Below, in pieces: positions 40,780 to 50,109 of a stretch of DNA of 64,000 nt. Below the pieces are notes generated by a model. That model did no database searches and was not told the DNA's origin. It saw only the letters and a program-made list of their open reading frames with translations. The stretch covers positions 151,014-215,013 of the forward strand of contig NZ_BMFD01000004.1 in assembly GCF_014637795.1 (NCBI RefSeq), written 5' to 3'. This stretch comes from Belliella aquatica. GTDB lineage: Bacteria; Bacteroidota; Bacteroidia; Cytophagales; Cyclobacteriaceae. How positions within the stretch are numbered: the first letter of the stretch is position 1; each line of letters starts with the position of its first letter. The translations under genes were made by a program, and so were the position numbers.

Positions 40780-43700
40780 TCAGTTATTCCTAAACGACTT
40801 ATCAGGGTAGGCAGGTGGACTTGGAACTGGTCTTGGGTCTTCCTTGATCAACTCTTTTAAGTGATTGATTGCAGCTTCCATTTGCGCATCTTTTCCCTTA
40901 AAAGTAGCTTTTGGTAAATTGATAACCTCAATGTCTGGAATAAACCCTTCTCCCTCGATCAGCCATTCGCCTTCTTCTCCATACACACCCATCATCGGCG
41001 CTCTTGCCACGCCATTGTCGGATAAGGTGTTGGAACCGGAAAGCCAAACTTCTCCGCCCCATGTTCTCGCTCCTATGGATTGAACCAGGTTCAACCTTCT
41101 AAAGCCTTCGGCAAAAGCTTCTCCATCTGAAGCAGTAAATTCATCCACTAACAAAACTAAGTGGCCTCTGAAAGCATATTGCATATTCCAATAGGGCTCT
41201 CCTTCTCTGTTTTTCCAATAAAAGAAAGCCTCACGCATCAGTTTTTCCAAGATGAAACTGTCAATATTACCACCTCTATTATTTCTCACATCGATGATTA
41301 AACCTGATTTTTTGAATTGAGGGTAGAAATCTCTGTACCATTGGCTGATATCGGCACCAGTCATCGCCCGAAGGTGGACATAGCCAATATCACCATTTGA
41401 GGCTTCCTCTGCGGCAAGTTTTCTGGTGTATTCCCAATCATTATATCTCAAATTGGATTCAGCCCTGGTGTTCATCGGGATGACGATTCTATCATCCAGT
41501 TTAGTCCCTTTATCAGAAACCAAACCCAATCTTACTTGCTTCCCAGCTTTGTCTCTCAAATAATAATTGATATCAGAAGCAGACAAGACCGCCTCACCAT
41601 CGATATGCGTAATTACGTCTCCAACATTGATCTGAATATCAGGGTGGGAGAGTGGTGACATTTCATCAGGATAGTCTGGATCACTTTGGTAAATATAAGC
41701 GACTTGGAATCCTTTTAATCCATCATTTTTGGTAAATCTTGCCCCAAGCAGACCAAGACTGATCTGATCATCACCTCTTCTTAAATCTCCGCCGCCAACA
41801 CTTGTATGCAGCACACTCAGTTCCCCGATCAATTCTCCAATCACATCCGAAAGTTCAGACCTAGTCGTCACTCTTTCAGCTAGAGGAAGGTATTTTTCAT
41901 ACATTTTATCCCAATCTACACCATGCATGTTTGGATCATAATAATAATCTCGCTCCATCCTCCAAGCATCCGTATAAAGCTGCTTCCAGTCTTCCTTTGG
42001 ATCAATCGAGAATTTCCAATTGCTCAAATTCAATCTGCTCTCCGCCAAATCTCCAACAGGGAAAGTTTTGATCTCCACCACGTGATGATTGCTCCCAATG
42101 GTGATCAACATGTATTTGTTGTTGGCAGATGTAACAAAGCGACGGACGTTATCAGCGAATACTTTTTGTTCTACCTTCGAACTCAATGGCGTCATCATAA
42201 TGGAATTCTTTCCACCACCGTTGACCTCACTTTGATAATAAAGTGCTTTGTCAGTTAAGACCAAATTGCTGTAATTTCCAGCTGGAACAGGCACCTCTCT
42301 CAATCGCTGCATCAAGCCAGCTTCTTCAATCACTACATGGACTTCACCCTCTGATTTTTTCTCCTCTTTTTTCAATTCATGATTGTAGTGAAAAGGGGAT
42401 ACCAAGTCCTTTTTGAGTGAAATATGATAGATTTTCATCTGTTTTTCCCAGAATGGCTCCGGCTGTCTCGTACCCCAAGGGGAGCTAACTCTCGTCTCAA
42501 AATTCCTGTCAGACATAAAGTAAATCCAATTCCCATCTGTACTCCATTGAGGATATACACTGTTTGCACGATCAGAAGTGATGGCTATATGTTTCCCAGA
42601 ATTGATTTCAAAAGCAAAAATTTGATTGAAAGTATTGGATGCTGATTGAGAAAAAGCAATCCACTTGCTATCTGGCGACCAAGCAAAAGATCCACTGACA
42701 CCTTCGCGGTTGGTTGAAGCTTTGCTCTGCTTTCCAGAAGCCAAATCCAATACCCATAAATCTCTATTTAGATCTGTAAATGCTAGCTTTTTCCCGTCAG
42801 GAGATGGCATAAGGTTGAAGCGTAGCGTATTGCCATTTTTAGTGACCTGTTTCCCTTGGTCTAATCCTAATGCATTGTATTGGTGAATCTCAAACTCTCC
42901 ACTTTCATCTGAGAAAACATATATCTCTTTTCCATCAACAGAGAAAGTAGCGTCTCTGTAGCGAACGCCATCTTTTCTATCCAGCCTAACAGTTCTGCCT
43001 TCTTTTGTGGGAAATATAAAAGACCTACCTCGAGCAGTGAGAGCAACTTTGTCACCCTCGTTGCTAACAGATATTCCTGTAATATAACTCTCTGGATTAT
43101 CAACCCACTTCTCACGCATTTGATCGAAATCAGAGTTTAGGGAGATAGCCAACTTCTTATCTGTTCCACTTTTGATATCAAAAATATGAATGTCAGCCCC
43201 TACACGATATGCAATTTGATTTTCAGAAAAAGAAGCTTCACGCACGTCATACACCTCTTGTTTGGTATGTTGCTTCAGGTCTTCACCTTTGTCATTCATA
43301 GACCAAACATTCACAATACCATCTCTGGAAGAAAGGAAATACACGCGCCCATCATGGTAGACGGGATGATGATCTTCTCCTTTGTAATTTTTGGTTAGTT
43401 TGACAGCTTCTTCTTGACCTGCCGTATATTTCCAAACTTGCCTTGCTGTACCTCCTTCGTAGCGCTTGGTGACATTATTGTGAAATGTAGGTCTTACAAA
43501 AAAATACGTTTCGCCATCATCAGAGAAACTCCCCTCCGCAGCCATTTCCAATGGAAGTATGGTGCTTTTCCCCGTTGTAATATCAATAGTAACCGTATGA
43601 AGCCTAGGCAAGGTAGAATATTGATTGGTCACATAGGCCAATTCAGTTGCTGATTTCCATGCTGTAGGCACAGAAGCTGAGGCTTCATAAGTCAATCTTT

Positions 43701-44001
43701 TCGGAACTCCTCCTTGAATAGGAATCAGATACACTTCGATTGGTCCTTCGTAGGAAGCTGCATAAGCAACCCATTTTCCATCAGGAGAGATCTTTGGAGA
43801 GCGTTCTTCCCCTTGGTGGGTAGTAAGTCGACTCGCTTGACCACCCGAACTTGCAACTTTCCAAATATCACCCTCGGCAACAAAAACCATCACATCTCCA
43901 TGGATATCCGGATGCATGTAGTAACCTTGATTTTCCTGAGCAAAAAGCCCTGATAGCGTAACGCTCAGTAAGAGTGTGAAGAGTAAAGATTTCATTTTCA
44001 T
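40780..44001 (-). CDS. Tricorn-like S41 family protease
   Basis: A 1073-residue exported protease homologue. A signal peptide (KSLLFTLLLSVTLSGLFAQ) is followed by beta-propeller repeats of the TolB/PD40 kind (about 30-660), for example SPDGKWVAYAASYEG and SPDSKWIAFSQS. Then come a tricorn core, a PDZ domain (about 760-850, INVGDVITHIDGEAV) and an S41 peptidase domain. The S41 nucleophile is S958 in DEFTASDGEAFAEGF, and NNRGGNIDSFI precedes it. Tricorn proteases degrade peptides; bacterial homologues are periplasmic and may clear peptides from the envelope. Two Met codons at the start (MKMKSL) leave the exact N-terminus uncertain. It is isolated between repeat regions. Confidence 0.9.
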   Translation of the reverse strand: MKMKSLLFTLLLSVTLSGLFAQENQGYYMHPDIHGDVMVFVAEGDIWKVASSGGQASRLTTHQGEERSPKISPDGKWVAYAASYEGPIEVYLIPIQGGVPKRLTYEASASVPTAWKSATELAYVTNQYSTLPRLHTVTIDITTGKSTILPLEMAAEGSFSDDGETYFFVRPTFHNNVTKRYEGGTARQVWKYTAGQEEAVKLTKNYKGEDHHPVYHDGRVYFLSSRDGIVNVWSMNDKGEDLKQHTKQEVYDVREASFSENQIAYRVGADIHIFDIKSGTDKKLAISLNSDFDQMREKWVDNPESYITGISVSNEGDKVALTARGRSFIFPTKEGRTVRLDRKDGVRYRDATFSVDGKEIYVFSDESGEFEIHQYNALGLDQGKQVTKNGNTLRFNLMPSPDGKKLAFTDLNRDLWVLDLASGKQSKASTNREGVSGSFAWSPDSKWIAFSQSASNTFNQIFAFEINSGKHIAITSDRANSVYPQWSTDGNWIYFMSDRNFETRVSSPWGTRQPEPFWEKQMKIYHISLKKDLVSPFHYNHELKKEEKKSEGEVHVVIEEAGLMQRLREVPVPAGNYSNLVLTDKALYYQSEVNGGGKNSIMMTPLSSKVEQKVFADNVRRFVTSANNKYMLITIGSNHHVVEIKTFPVGDLAESRLNLSNWKFSIDPKEDWKQLYTDAWRMERDYYYDPNMHGVDWDKMYEKYLPLAERVTTRSELSDVIGELIGELSVLHTSVGGGDLRRGDDQISLGLLGARFTKNDGLKGFQVAYIYQSDPDYPDEMSPLSHPDIQINVGDVITHIDGEAVLSASDINYYLRDKAGKQVRLGLVSDKGTKLDDRIVIPMNTRAESNLRYNDWEYTRKLAAEEASNGDIGYVHLRAMTGADISQWYRDFYPQFKKSGLIIDVRNNRGGNIDSFILEKLMREAFFYWKNREGEPYWNMQYAFRGHLVLLVDEFTASDGEAFAEGFRRLNLVQSIGARTWGGEVWLSGSNTLSDNGVARAPMMGVYGEEGEWLIEGEGFIPDIEVINLPKATFKGKDAQMEAAINHLKELIKEDPRPVPSPPAYPDKSFRNN

Positions 44002-44375
44002 ATTTTGAGGGATTATGTGAAGGAATGTTTTTGGGACTCACCTTAAAATCAAATATAATTATTCCCTCGAAAAAAAGTCAACAGAATTTACAAGCGGTTT
44101 TTTATCTCCAAAAGCGAACATCTACATTATTTCGAGGCACAAGATTGAGCGTCCTGAAAATCTGAAAATTTAAGCTATTCTTCCTTTATTCCTCCTAATT
44201 CATCCTTTACTCTCGGTGAAGCTACTGTACTTCCTATTCGGATCCAGTGTAATAAAAGATTATTGATCTCTTTTTCCTCTTCAAAATCTGATTGGTTCAA
44301 GTCTTTTGACTTGGACCTGAGTGTCATAAACTAACAAAAATCCCCCTTCATCCTTTCTAAATTTACTAATCCTCT
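44002..44375. other. Spacer upstream of the tricorn-like gene
   Basis: No gene is visible. The first 100 bp must hold the promoter of the leftward tricorn gene. At about 44,205-44,275 a CTCGGTGAAGC to AGTGTAATAAAAGATTATTGATCTC block precedes structured copy 2, as it does copy 1. Confidence 0.55.
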
Positions 44376-44604
44376 TATCGTCCCGAGAGAAACCTCTTCT
44401 TCCTAAGATATCCAACGCCGGGACTCTGGGTTACGTGTGCGCATCCCTTAACCATGCACGGCGGCGCACAACGGCCCTAGTGACTATAAATCTATCAGTA
44501 GCGCCTTCCCGCAATGCTGCGGGACAAGTCGTACATGGCTAAGAGGCATATAGCTCCGCTGAGCCTGCCCCGAAGTATTTCGGGGAGCTACTTTCCTTGA
44601 CTAG
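44376..44604 (+). repeat. Structured repeat element, copy 2
   Basis: Stem 1 is GTCCCG (44380) with CGGGAC (44419). Stem 2 is CCATG (44452) with CATGG (44534). Stem 3 is GGCGC (44463) with GCGCC (44501). Stem 4 is AGCTCC (44552) with GGAGCT (44584), a compensated change from AGCCCC/GGGGCT. Hairpin inserts occupy 44508-44530 and 44563-44585. Confidence 0.88.
44508..44530. repeat. Hairpin cassette (23 bp) inside element copy 2
   Basis: A hairpin with arms CCCGCA/TGCGGG, followed by GACAAGTC, sits between GCGCCTT and GTACATGG. In copy 7 these two flanks are directly joined. The reverse complement begins CTTGTCCCGC, close to the CCTGTCCCGC cassette at 55,500. Copy 1 has the same insert at 39900-39922. 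Confidence 0.8.
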
Positions 44605-44834
44605 TTTCAATTCAACATTTTAAATTCGACATTCAGCGTTCGACATTTTTTCCCCTTTTCCTTAATCCCTTATCCTTCCTCCTTCAACCTTTCCCACCTT
44701 TCTCCTTTAACCTTTTCCCTTTTTTTCATCCTTCATCCCTCTGCCTTCATCCTTTCTTTCTCCTTTCTCCTTTTTCCTTTCACCTTCATCCTTTCTTTTT
44801 CTACCTTCTTCCTTTCTAAATTTACTAATCCTCC
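44605..44834. other. Pyrimidine-rich phrase repeats
   Basis: Mostly short phrases such as TCCTTTCTCC, CCTTCATCC and CCTTTTCCC on the + strand. Similar stretches lie at 40,690-40,770, 45,340-45,420 and 54,940-54,970. Nothing coding is seen. Confidence 0.5.
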
Positions 44835-45003
44835 TATCGTCCCGAAAGACACTTATATTTCTAAAAAAAGCTACCGCCGGGACTCACGGTCTGGTGTACA
44901 CACTTTTCAACCCTGCATTGCGGCGCATCACGAAAGTATTGAATATAAATGTTTTTGAAGCGCCTTATACAGGGCTATTAAAATGTTAAAGCCCTTCAGG
45001 CTT
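44835..45003 (+). repeat. Structured repeat element, copy 3
   Basis: Stem 1 is GTCCCG (44839) with CGGGAC (44878). Stem 2 is CCCTG (44911) with CAGGG (44970). Stem 3 is GGCGC (44922) with GCGCC (44960). The 3' hairpin is shortened to AAGCC/GGCTT with a TTCA-type loop and the CCCTGACTAG tail is lost. Confidence 0.85.
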
Positions 45004-45437
45004 GCTCCACTCTTGATTCTTATCGAGATTTTGTGGCTTCTTTCCTTATCCTAATTCATCTTATTAGTGTAATTTTTATCTTGAACAAGCAAAGTTAAGC
45101 ACATAAACATTTAATCCTTTCGCGTTCTTTGTGCCCACCTCACTTGAGGGTGGATACTTTGAGCTCTTTGTGTCCTTAATCAGTTAAGCACATAACCAAT
45201 TAACCCTTTTAATCTCTTACACCTTCTAACCAATTACTCAGTTATTCAATTACCCAATTCCCCTAGTTAACGAATCACTTAATTAACTCAGTCAACTCAA
45301 TTCAACCTTTCGCGTTCTTTGCCCCTCACCGCCCTTGGCGAGAACCTTTCTCCTTTTCCCTTTAACCTCATTTAACCAATTCAACCCAATTAACTTTCCC
45401 CCTTCTAACACAGTAACCAAAAAATCTAAATATTTCC
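45004..45437. other. G-poor and pyrimidine-rich phrase repeats upstream of the regulator
   Basis: Contains CTTTGTG-CCC phrases, a GTGCCCACCTCACTTGAGGG hairpin near 45,130, and CAATTACCCAATTCCC arrays. No open frame is supported. The end of the region leads into the regulator promoter. Confidence 0.5.
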
Positions 45438-45468
45438 TTTGCTAATTATATTCAACCGAGTACTTTTG
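45438..45468 (+). promoter_or_regulatory. Bacteroidota-type promoter of the regulator gene, overlapping a dyad
   Basis: TTTG (45438-45441), exactly 19 bp, then TACTTTTG (45461-45468) fits the Bacteroidota TTTG-N19-TAnnTTTG consensus. The -7 box lies in CCGAGTACTTTTGTTACTC (45456-45474), where GAGTA and TTACTC form an imperfect dyad that could be an operator. The same 19-bp block recurs at 55184. Confidence 0.75.
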
Positions 45469-45490
45469 TTACTCGCTTAGACAAAGCTTA

Positions 45491-46003
45491 ATGTTAGATT
45501 ATTTGATCACATCTAAGACTCGACTGAAACTTTTAATTAAGTTCTTTAGCAATCCTAAAAATCAAGGGCATTTGCGAGGACTAGCCGATGAGTTTGGAGA
45601 ATCTACCAACGCCATAAGAAAGGAACTCAATAACCTTTCTGAAGCTGGACTTTTAATGAAAGTGGCCGATAAAAATAAAATCGACTACCAAGCAAATATC
45701 AACCACCCTCTTTTTTCGAACTTACAAGATATCATCAGAAAATACTTAGGTTTAGACAAACTTTTGGCAGCAGTTTTGGAGCGAATGGGAAAAGTTTATC
45801 AAGTAGCTCTTGTAGGCGATTATGCCAGAGGAATTGACTCAGGAAATATTGAAGTAGAGATCACAGGCTTCGATTTGGACGAAGACTACCTTGAGAGTAT
45901 TTCTGAAAAACTCAAAACTATCATAAATAAAAAAGTTGTTTTCAGGATTGAGCAGCAAATCACAGATCCTGAAGCCCTCTTGATTTACCAAATACCCGAC
46001 TGA
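45491..46003 (+). CDS. Winged-helix regulator with a degenerate nucleotidyltransferase domain
   Basis: A 170-residue protein. Residues 1-75 form an ArsR/MarR-like winged helix: TSKTRLKLLIKFFSNPKNQG, then ESTNAIRKELNNLSEAGLL. Residues about 95-170 resemble a minimal nucleotidyltransferase fold. The GS-x-ARG-SDIDL motif of active enzymes is replaced by GDYARGIDSGNIEVEI (G109 onward), so the catalytic Ser and Asp pair are largely lost and it is probably a regulatory or binding domain. Its position at the head of the polysaccharide export genes and its own consensus promoter suggest control of that locus. This is inferred from context. Confidence 0.78.
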   Translation: MLDYLITSKTRLKLLIKFFSNPKNQGHLRGLADEFGESTNAIRKELNNLSEAGLLMKVADKNKIDYQANINHPLFSNLQDIIRKYLGLDKLLAAVLERMGKVYQVALVGDYARGIDSGNIEVEITGFDLDEDYLESISEKLKTIINKKVVFRIEQQITDPEALLIYQIPD

Positions 46004-46063
46004 TTTTCCCCTAAGATCAACAGTCGTTTTATATTCTTCAACCACACCCGCTAAGTACCATCA

Positions 46064-46087
46064 TGTGACTGAAAGGGCGAAGCTGTT
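46064..46087 (+). repeat. Conserved flank downstream of the regulator, duplicated at 55233-55256
   Basis: A 24-bp segment beginning TGTGACTGAAAGGGCGAAG, preceded by GCTAAGT, is identical at 55233-55256. With the upstream CCGAGTACTTTTGTTACTC block it brackets the regulator gene here. At 55.2 kb the same two blocks bracket only about 30 bp. The rest of the 46004-46275 gap is AT-rich with nothing recognised. Confidence 0.8.
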
Positions 46088-46275
46088 TAAAAACAGATAT
46101 AAGACATGAGACAAAAGACTTGAGACTTTGGGAAAATGACGATTATTTAAACCTAAATTTCTAAAAAAAGTAAAATATATTCTATCCACTTTCAAAAATA
46201 AATTTTTAGAATTAAACTAATTAAATTGTTTGTTGAGTTGTAAATTCAAAATGCTTTTACCTGGATAAAGAAAAG

Positions 46276-46647
46276 ATGGCTTTAATTTATAAGAATGAAT
46301 CATACAACATCATAGGAGCTGCAATAGAGGTTCATAAAGAACTAGGTAAAGGGTTTTTAGAAAGTGTTTACCAAGAAGCGCTTGAAATAGAACTTACAGC
46401 TTTTAAAGTCCCACATTTAAGGGAAGCATCAGTTCCAATTAGCTACAAAAACAGAAAGCTTACTAAGAATTTTGTTGCAGACTTTATTTGCTACGATAAA
46501 ATAATTTTGGAATTAAAAGCAATATCAGATCTGTCACCAGAACACACTTCTCAAGTATTCAATTATCTAAAAGCTACAGGGTTTAAGTTAGGTATTCTAA
46601 TAAACTTTGGTGCAATGTCATTGCAGTACAAAAGGATTGTATTGTAA
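46276..46647 (+). CDS. GxxExxY family protein
   Basis: A 123-residue TIGR04256 member: IGAAIEVHKELGKGFLESVY with the name motif, then ADFICYDKIILELKAIS with the D-ExK core, and QVFNYLKATGFKLGILINFG. It is clearly homologous to the protein at 33305 but only moderately similar, so it is not a recent duplicate. It lies between the regulator and the exporter and is followed directly by a pair of direct repeats. The reaction and role are unknown. A PD-(D/E)xK nuclease fold is the best structural guess. Confidence 0.88.
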   Translation: MALIYKNESYNIIGAAIEVHKELGKGFLESVYQEALEIELTAFKVPHLREASVPISYKNRKLTKNFVADFICYDKIILELKAISDLSPEHTSQVFNYLKATGFKLGILINFGAMSLQYKRIVL

Positions 46648-46678
46648 GTAAGAAATTTTAGAAAATATTTTATTTTCG

Positions 46679-46941
46679 CATAATCCCTGAGCTGCAGCTC
46701 AATTAATTCATAAATCTGAGTGGTTCACTTAAAAACATTGAACCTTAAAATGTAAAAAGTAAATCTTCCTAAAAATTCGTTCAATTCGAATAATTCGTGG
46801 TCACCCTTTCGTATAATCCCTGAGCTTCAGCTCAATTAATTCATAAAAAAGCCAAGGAGTTCAATCATAAACGTTGGGCATCCAAGAGCAAAAAATCAAC
46901 CACCTCCATAATTCGTTCAATTCGAATAATTCGTGGTCACC
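46679..46941 (+). repeat. Two direct repeats with CTGAGCT-CAGCTCAATT and ATTCGTGGTCACC ends
   Basis: A near-identical block (TAATCCCTGAGCT-CAGCTCAATTAATTCATAAA) starts at 46679 and 46812. A second block (AATTCGTTCAATTCGAAT then AATTCGTGGTCACC) lies at 46772 and 46910. The period is about 133-138 bp. Such ATTCGTGG phrases are found in many bacterial genomes as dispersed repeats. The unit ends just before the exporter gene. Confidence 0.8.
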
Positions 46942-46997
46942 AAAAATATATTTCATTCTTGGTAAAATCATTTCCCATGCCCTCATCAAATAATTCA

Positions 46998-49592
46998 ATG
47001 TTAAAAAGATACGTCCTTCCTCTTTTGTTTTTCTTTATGCAAAGTTTAGTGGTTGCCCAATCAATCTCTGATATAGGCTCCATCAAAGTGGATAACCTCT
47101 CCGATGCACAGGTAGAACAACTCGTCAAAAGAGCAGAGTCCTCAGGGATGAACGAGCAGCAACTCATATCCATGGCCCGTGAACGTGGAATGCCTGCTCA
47201 GGAAATCTCCAAACTCCAACAACGCATCTCCGCAATTCGAAGTGGAAGAGGAGCCTCGAATAATCAAGGACAAGGAAACCTAGTAAAAGGGAGACAGGTA
47301 GAAGGGATGGAAATGGGTGAGGATATGAGTTTTGAGGATATCCGTAATCAAGACCCATTCAGAAACTTGACGCCCAAGGAAAAGAAAATTTTCGGATATA
47401 CACTTTTTCACAATAAGGAACTCAATTTCAACCCAAGTTTGAACATCCCCACTCCTCAGAATTATACCATCGGTGGGGGAGACCAACTCTTGATTGATAT
47501 TTATGGTGCTTCTTCACAGTCCTATGACCTACAAGTAAGCCCAGAAGGAAGAATCCTTGTTCCCAATGTTGGGTCCATCCAAGTAGGAGGGTCTTCAATT
47601 GCTTCTGCAACAGCTAGAATCAAAACTGCCCTAACAAGAATTTACTCAGGACTTGGAGGTTCAAACCCTAATGTCTTTATGGAATTGAGATTGGGAAATA
47701 TAAGGACGGTGTCTATCGCCATGGCAGGGGAATTAACCAATCCTGGAAATTACACACTCCCATCCTTTGCCTCACCTTTCAATGCGCTTTTTGCAGCAGG
47801 AGGACCTAATGAAAATGGTTCTTTTAGACACATTCAAGTATACAGAGACAGCAAACTCCTGACGGAAATTGATGTCTATGACTTTTTGGTAAACGGGGAA
47901 AATACGGCAAATATCACCCTCAAGGACAATGACGTGATCATCGTTCCACCAGTGAGAAATAGAGTGGAAATCGTGGGGCCTGTAAGAAGGGAAGGACTCT
48001 TTGAAGTGAAATCAGGAGAAACCATTGCGGAGATCATCGCCTTTGCAGGTGGGTTCAAATCTGAAGCATATAAAGAAAGGTTGACAGTGACCCGTAAAAC
48101 AGGCGCAGAACTTAAAGTCGAGGACGTAGATGCAGCAAATTACCAAGCATTTATGCCACAAGACGGAGATTTGTACAGGGTAGGGCAGATCTTAAATAGG
48201 TTTGAAAATAGAGTTCAAATCTCAGGTGCATTGATGCGTCCAGGAACTTTCGCCTTACAAGAAGGAATGACGCTTACCCAATTGATAGCCAAAGCAGAAG
48301 GTCTAAGGGAGGATGCTTTCTTAAATCGTGCAACACTATACAGAACAAAAGCTGATTTCTCTCTGGAAATCCTACCAGTAGATATCAGTGCTGTGGTCAA
48401 CGGCAATGCGGAAGACGTCATACTCAGAAGAGAAGATGTCTTAAATATCCCAAGTATCTATGACCTCAGAGAAGAATACTACATCAAAATCTCAGGAGAG
48501 GTGAACAAGCCCGGAGCTTTTGCCTTTGGGGAAAATATGAAAGTGGCTGACATGGTGCTCAAAGCTGGAGGATTCAAAGAATCTGCCTCAGCCTCTCAAA
48601 TAGAGATCGCTAGAAGAGTCAAAAACGATATTTCTGGTAAACTCGCAGAAATCATTCGCATTGATATCAGTAAAGACTTGGAAATAAACGGTTCAAATTC
48701 GGATGTAATTTTGGAGCCTTTTGACCATGTGATCGTTCGGAGAAGTCCTGGCTTTCAAAGAGAAAGATTAGTTCGAGTTGAAGGAGAAGTATTCTATCCA
48801 GGGGAATATGCGCTAGCCAATGCCAACGAAAAAATCTCAGATGTACTTATAAGAGCAGGTGGATTAAACCAATTCGCCTATGCTAAAGGGGCAACGCTAA
48901 TTCGAAAAAATGAATTCTACAATGCACCGAGTGAAAATGAAATTAAAACGCAAAACCTAACCTCAGTAAAAGAAAACATAGCAAGAGATAGCTTGGATAG
49001 AACAGAGTTTGATAAAATCCTTTTAGAAAGAATTGATGACAAGATTGCTGAAAGAGGAGGGGATCAAGCCAATAAAAAAGGAGGTTTGATTTCTGATGAT
49101 TTCAGAAGGCAGACGATTCAAACTATCGCGGAGAGAGATTCTGGAGATGTAGAAATAAAAACTATGGAAATGGTAGGAATCAACTTACAAGCCATTCTGG
49201 AAAATCCTGGAGGAGCGAATGATTTGATTTTACAAGAAGGAGATGTGATTTCGATTCCAAAAGAGCTCCAAACTGTAAGAATGCGTGGAGAAGTGCTTTA
49301 TCCTACTACAGCAAGATATAGAAGTAATTCAGGATTCAAAAATTATGTATCAAGAGCAGGAGGATTTACAGATCGATCTCGCAAAGGCAGGTCCTATGTA
49401 GTCTATGCAAATGGAGATGTCCAAAGAACAAAAAAAGTCCTTTTCTTTAATTTCTATCCTCACATAGAACCCGGAGCAGAAATTATTGTTCCTCCGAAGC
49501 CAGATAAGGAACCTATGTCTGCACAAGCATGGATAGGTATCGGAACCAGCCTCGCCACCCTAGCCCTCCTAATCAATAACCTGACGCAATAA
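46998..49592 (+). CDS. Polysaccharide export protein with multiple SLBB domains (Wza-like)
   Basis: About 864 residues if translation starts at 46998. A signal peptide (MLKRYVLPLLFFFMQSLVVA-Q) leads to a short helical segment, then a Poly_export domain (GGGDQLLIDIYGASSQSYDLQ and VSPEGRILVPNVGSIQVGG, roughly residues 150-235) and at least five SLBB/beta-grasp repeats, such as VRRAGLFEVKSGETIAE-type and GEVFYPGEYALANANEKISD. A C-terminal helix IGIGTSLATLALLINNLTQ may cross the outer membrane. It should form the outer-membrane channel for exopolysaccharide or capsule. The ATG at 46977 is an alternative start; a TTG at 46959 would be weaker. It is followed by the Wzz-like gene. Confidence 0.92.
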   Translation: MLKRYVLPLLFFFMQSLVVAQSISDIGSIKVDNLSDAQVEQLVKRAESSGMNEQQLISMARERGMPAQEISKLQQRISAIRSGRGASNNQGQGNLVKGRQVEGMEMGEDMSFEDIRNQDPFRNLTPKEKKIFGYTLFHNKELNFNPSLNIPTPQNYTIGGGDQLLIDIYGASSQSYDLQVSPEGRILVPNVGSIQVGGSSIASATARIKTALTRIYSGLGGSNPNVFMELRLGNIRTVSIAMAGELTNPGNYTLPSFASPFNALFAAGGPNENGSFRHIQVYRDSKLLTEIDVYDFLVNGENTANITLKDNDVIIVPPVRNRVEIVGPVRREGLFEVKSGETIAEIIAFAGGFKSEAYKERLTVTRKTGAELKVEDVDAANYQAFMPQDGDLYRVGQILNRFENRVQISGALMRPGTFALQEGMTLTQLIAKAEGLREDAFLNRATLYRTKADFSLEILPVDISAVVNGNAEDVILRREDVLNIPSIYDLREEYYIKISGEVNKPGAFAFGENMKVADMVLKAGGFKESASASQIEIARRVKNDISGKLAEIIRIDISKDLEINGSNSDVILEPFDHVIVRRSPGFQRERLVRVEGEVFYPGEYALANANEKISDVLIRAGGLNQFAYAKGATLIRKNEFYNAPSENEIKTQNLTSVKENIARDSLDRTEFDKILLERIDDKIAERGGDQANKKGGLISDDFRRQTIQTIAERDSGDVEIKTMEMVGINLQAILENPGGANDLILQEGDVISIPKELQTVRMRGEVLYPTTARYRSNSGFKNYVSRAGGFTDRSRKGRSYVVYANGDVQRTKKVLFFNFYPHIEPGAEIIVPPKPDKEPMSAQAWIGIGTSLATLALLINNLTQ

Positions 49593-50109
49593 GCTTCTTG
49601 ACAAAGAATTGTCATTCAAACAACAAGTCATATCGACCACAAGGAGATATCTCAACTCGTCTTTCAACCCCTAAGTCATATCGACCACAAGGAGATATCT
49701 CAACGCATCCTTTCAACCCCTAAGTCATATCGACCATAGGGAGATATCTTCCCGAATTTCTTCGGGACAGGCTACTTCGTTCGATATGACTAAAAAGTAA
49801 TCATAAGAACATTCTAAACAATTAGCAGCACTAAAATATAAACACCCAAGTCATATCGACCACAAGGAGATATCTCAACGCGTCTTTCAACCCCTAAGTC
49901 ATATCGACCAAAGGGAGATATCTCACTTCGTTCGATATGACTAAAAAGTTTTATTCAAGCATATTTAACAGTGTACCCACAATAACAGTCTTAATCACCA
50001 TCACCATTCAACTAAATTAAAACATTACTCTTTGCGTCTCCGCGTGCAACCATTAATTCCTATGCACCTTTGTGAACTCTACGAGAGGCAAAATTAAAAT
50101 ACTCCATCT
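49593..50109. repeat. Two arrays of 47-49 bp repeats ending in inverted copies
   Basis: AAGTCATATCGACC(A)CAAGG with GAGATATCTC recurs at 49625, 49673, 49722, 49849 and 49896. Each array ends with an inverted partner ACTTCGTTCGATATGACT (ending 49791 and 49941), so the array folds back on itself. One copy carries a 24-bp hairpin insert (49750-49773). No gene lies in this gap; the last 160 bp have a CTCTGCGTCTCCGCGTGCAA-like phrase. Confidence 0.85.
49750..49773. repeat. Hairpin cassette (24 bp) with a visible empty site
   Basis: Arms CCCGAA/TTCGGG, then ACAGGC, lie between GAGATATCT and ACTTCGTTCGATATGAC. The empty counterpart at 49914-49939 reads GAGATATCTCACTTCG. In reverse complement the cassette begins AGCCTGTCCCGAAG, matching the CCTG(C/T)C cassette family. 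Confidence 0.8.

Noticed and set aside
42867-43953. Several frames opposite the tricorn-like gene
   Set aside because: They are antisense shadows of a well-supported 1073-residue protein.
49625-49947. Possible CRISPR array
   Set aside because: The pieces between repeats are nearly identical (CGTCTTTCAACCCCT), units end in an inverted copy, and no cas gene is present.
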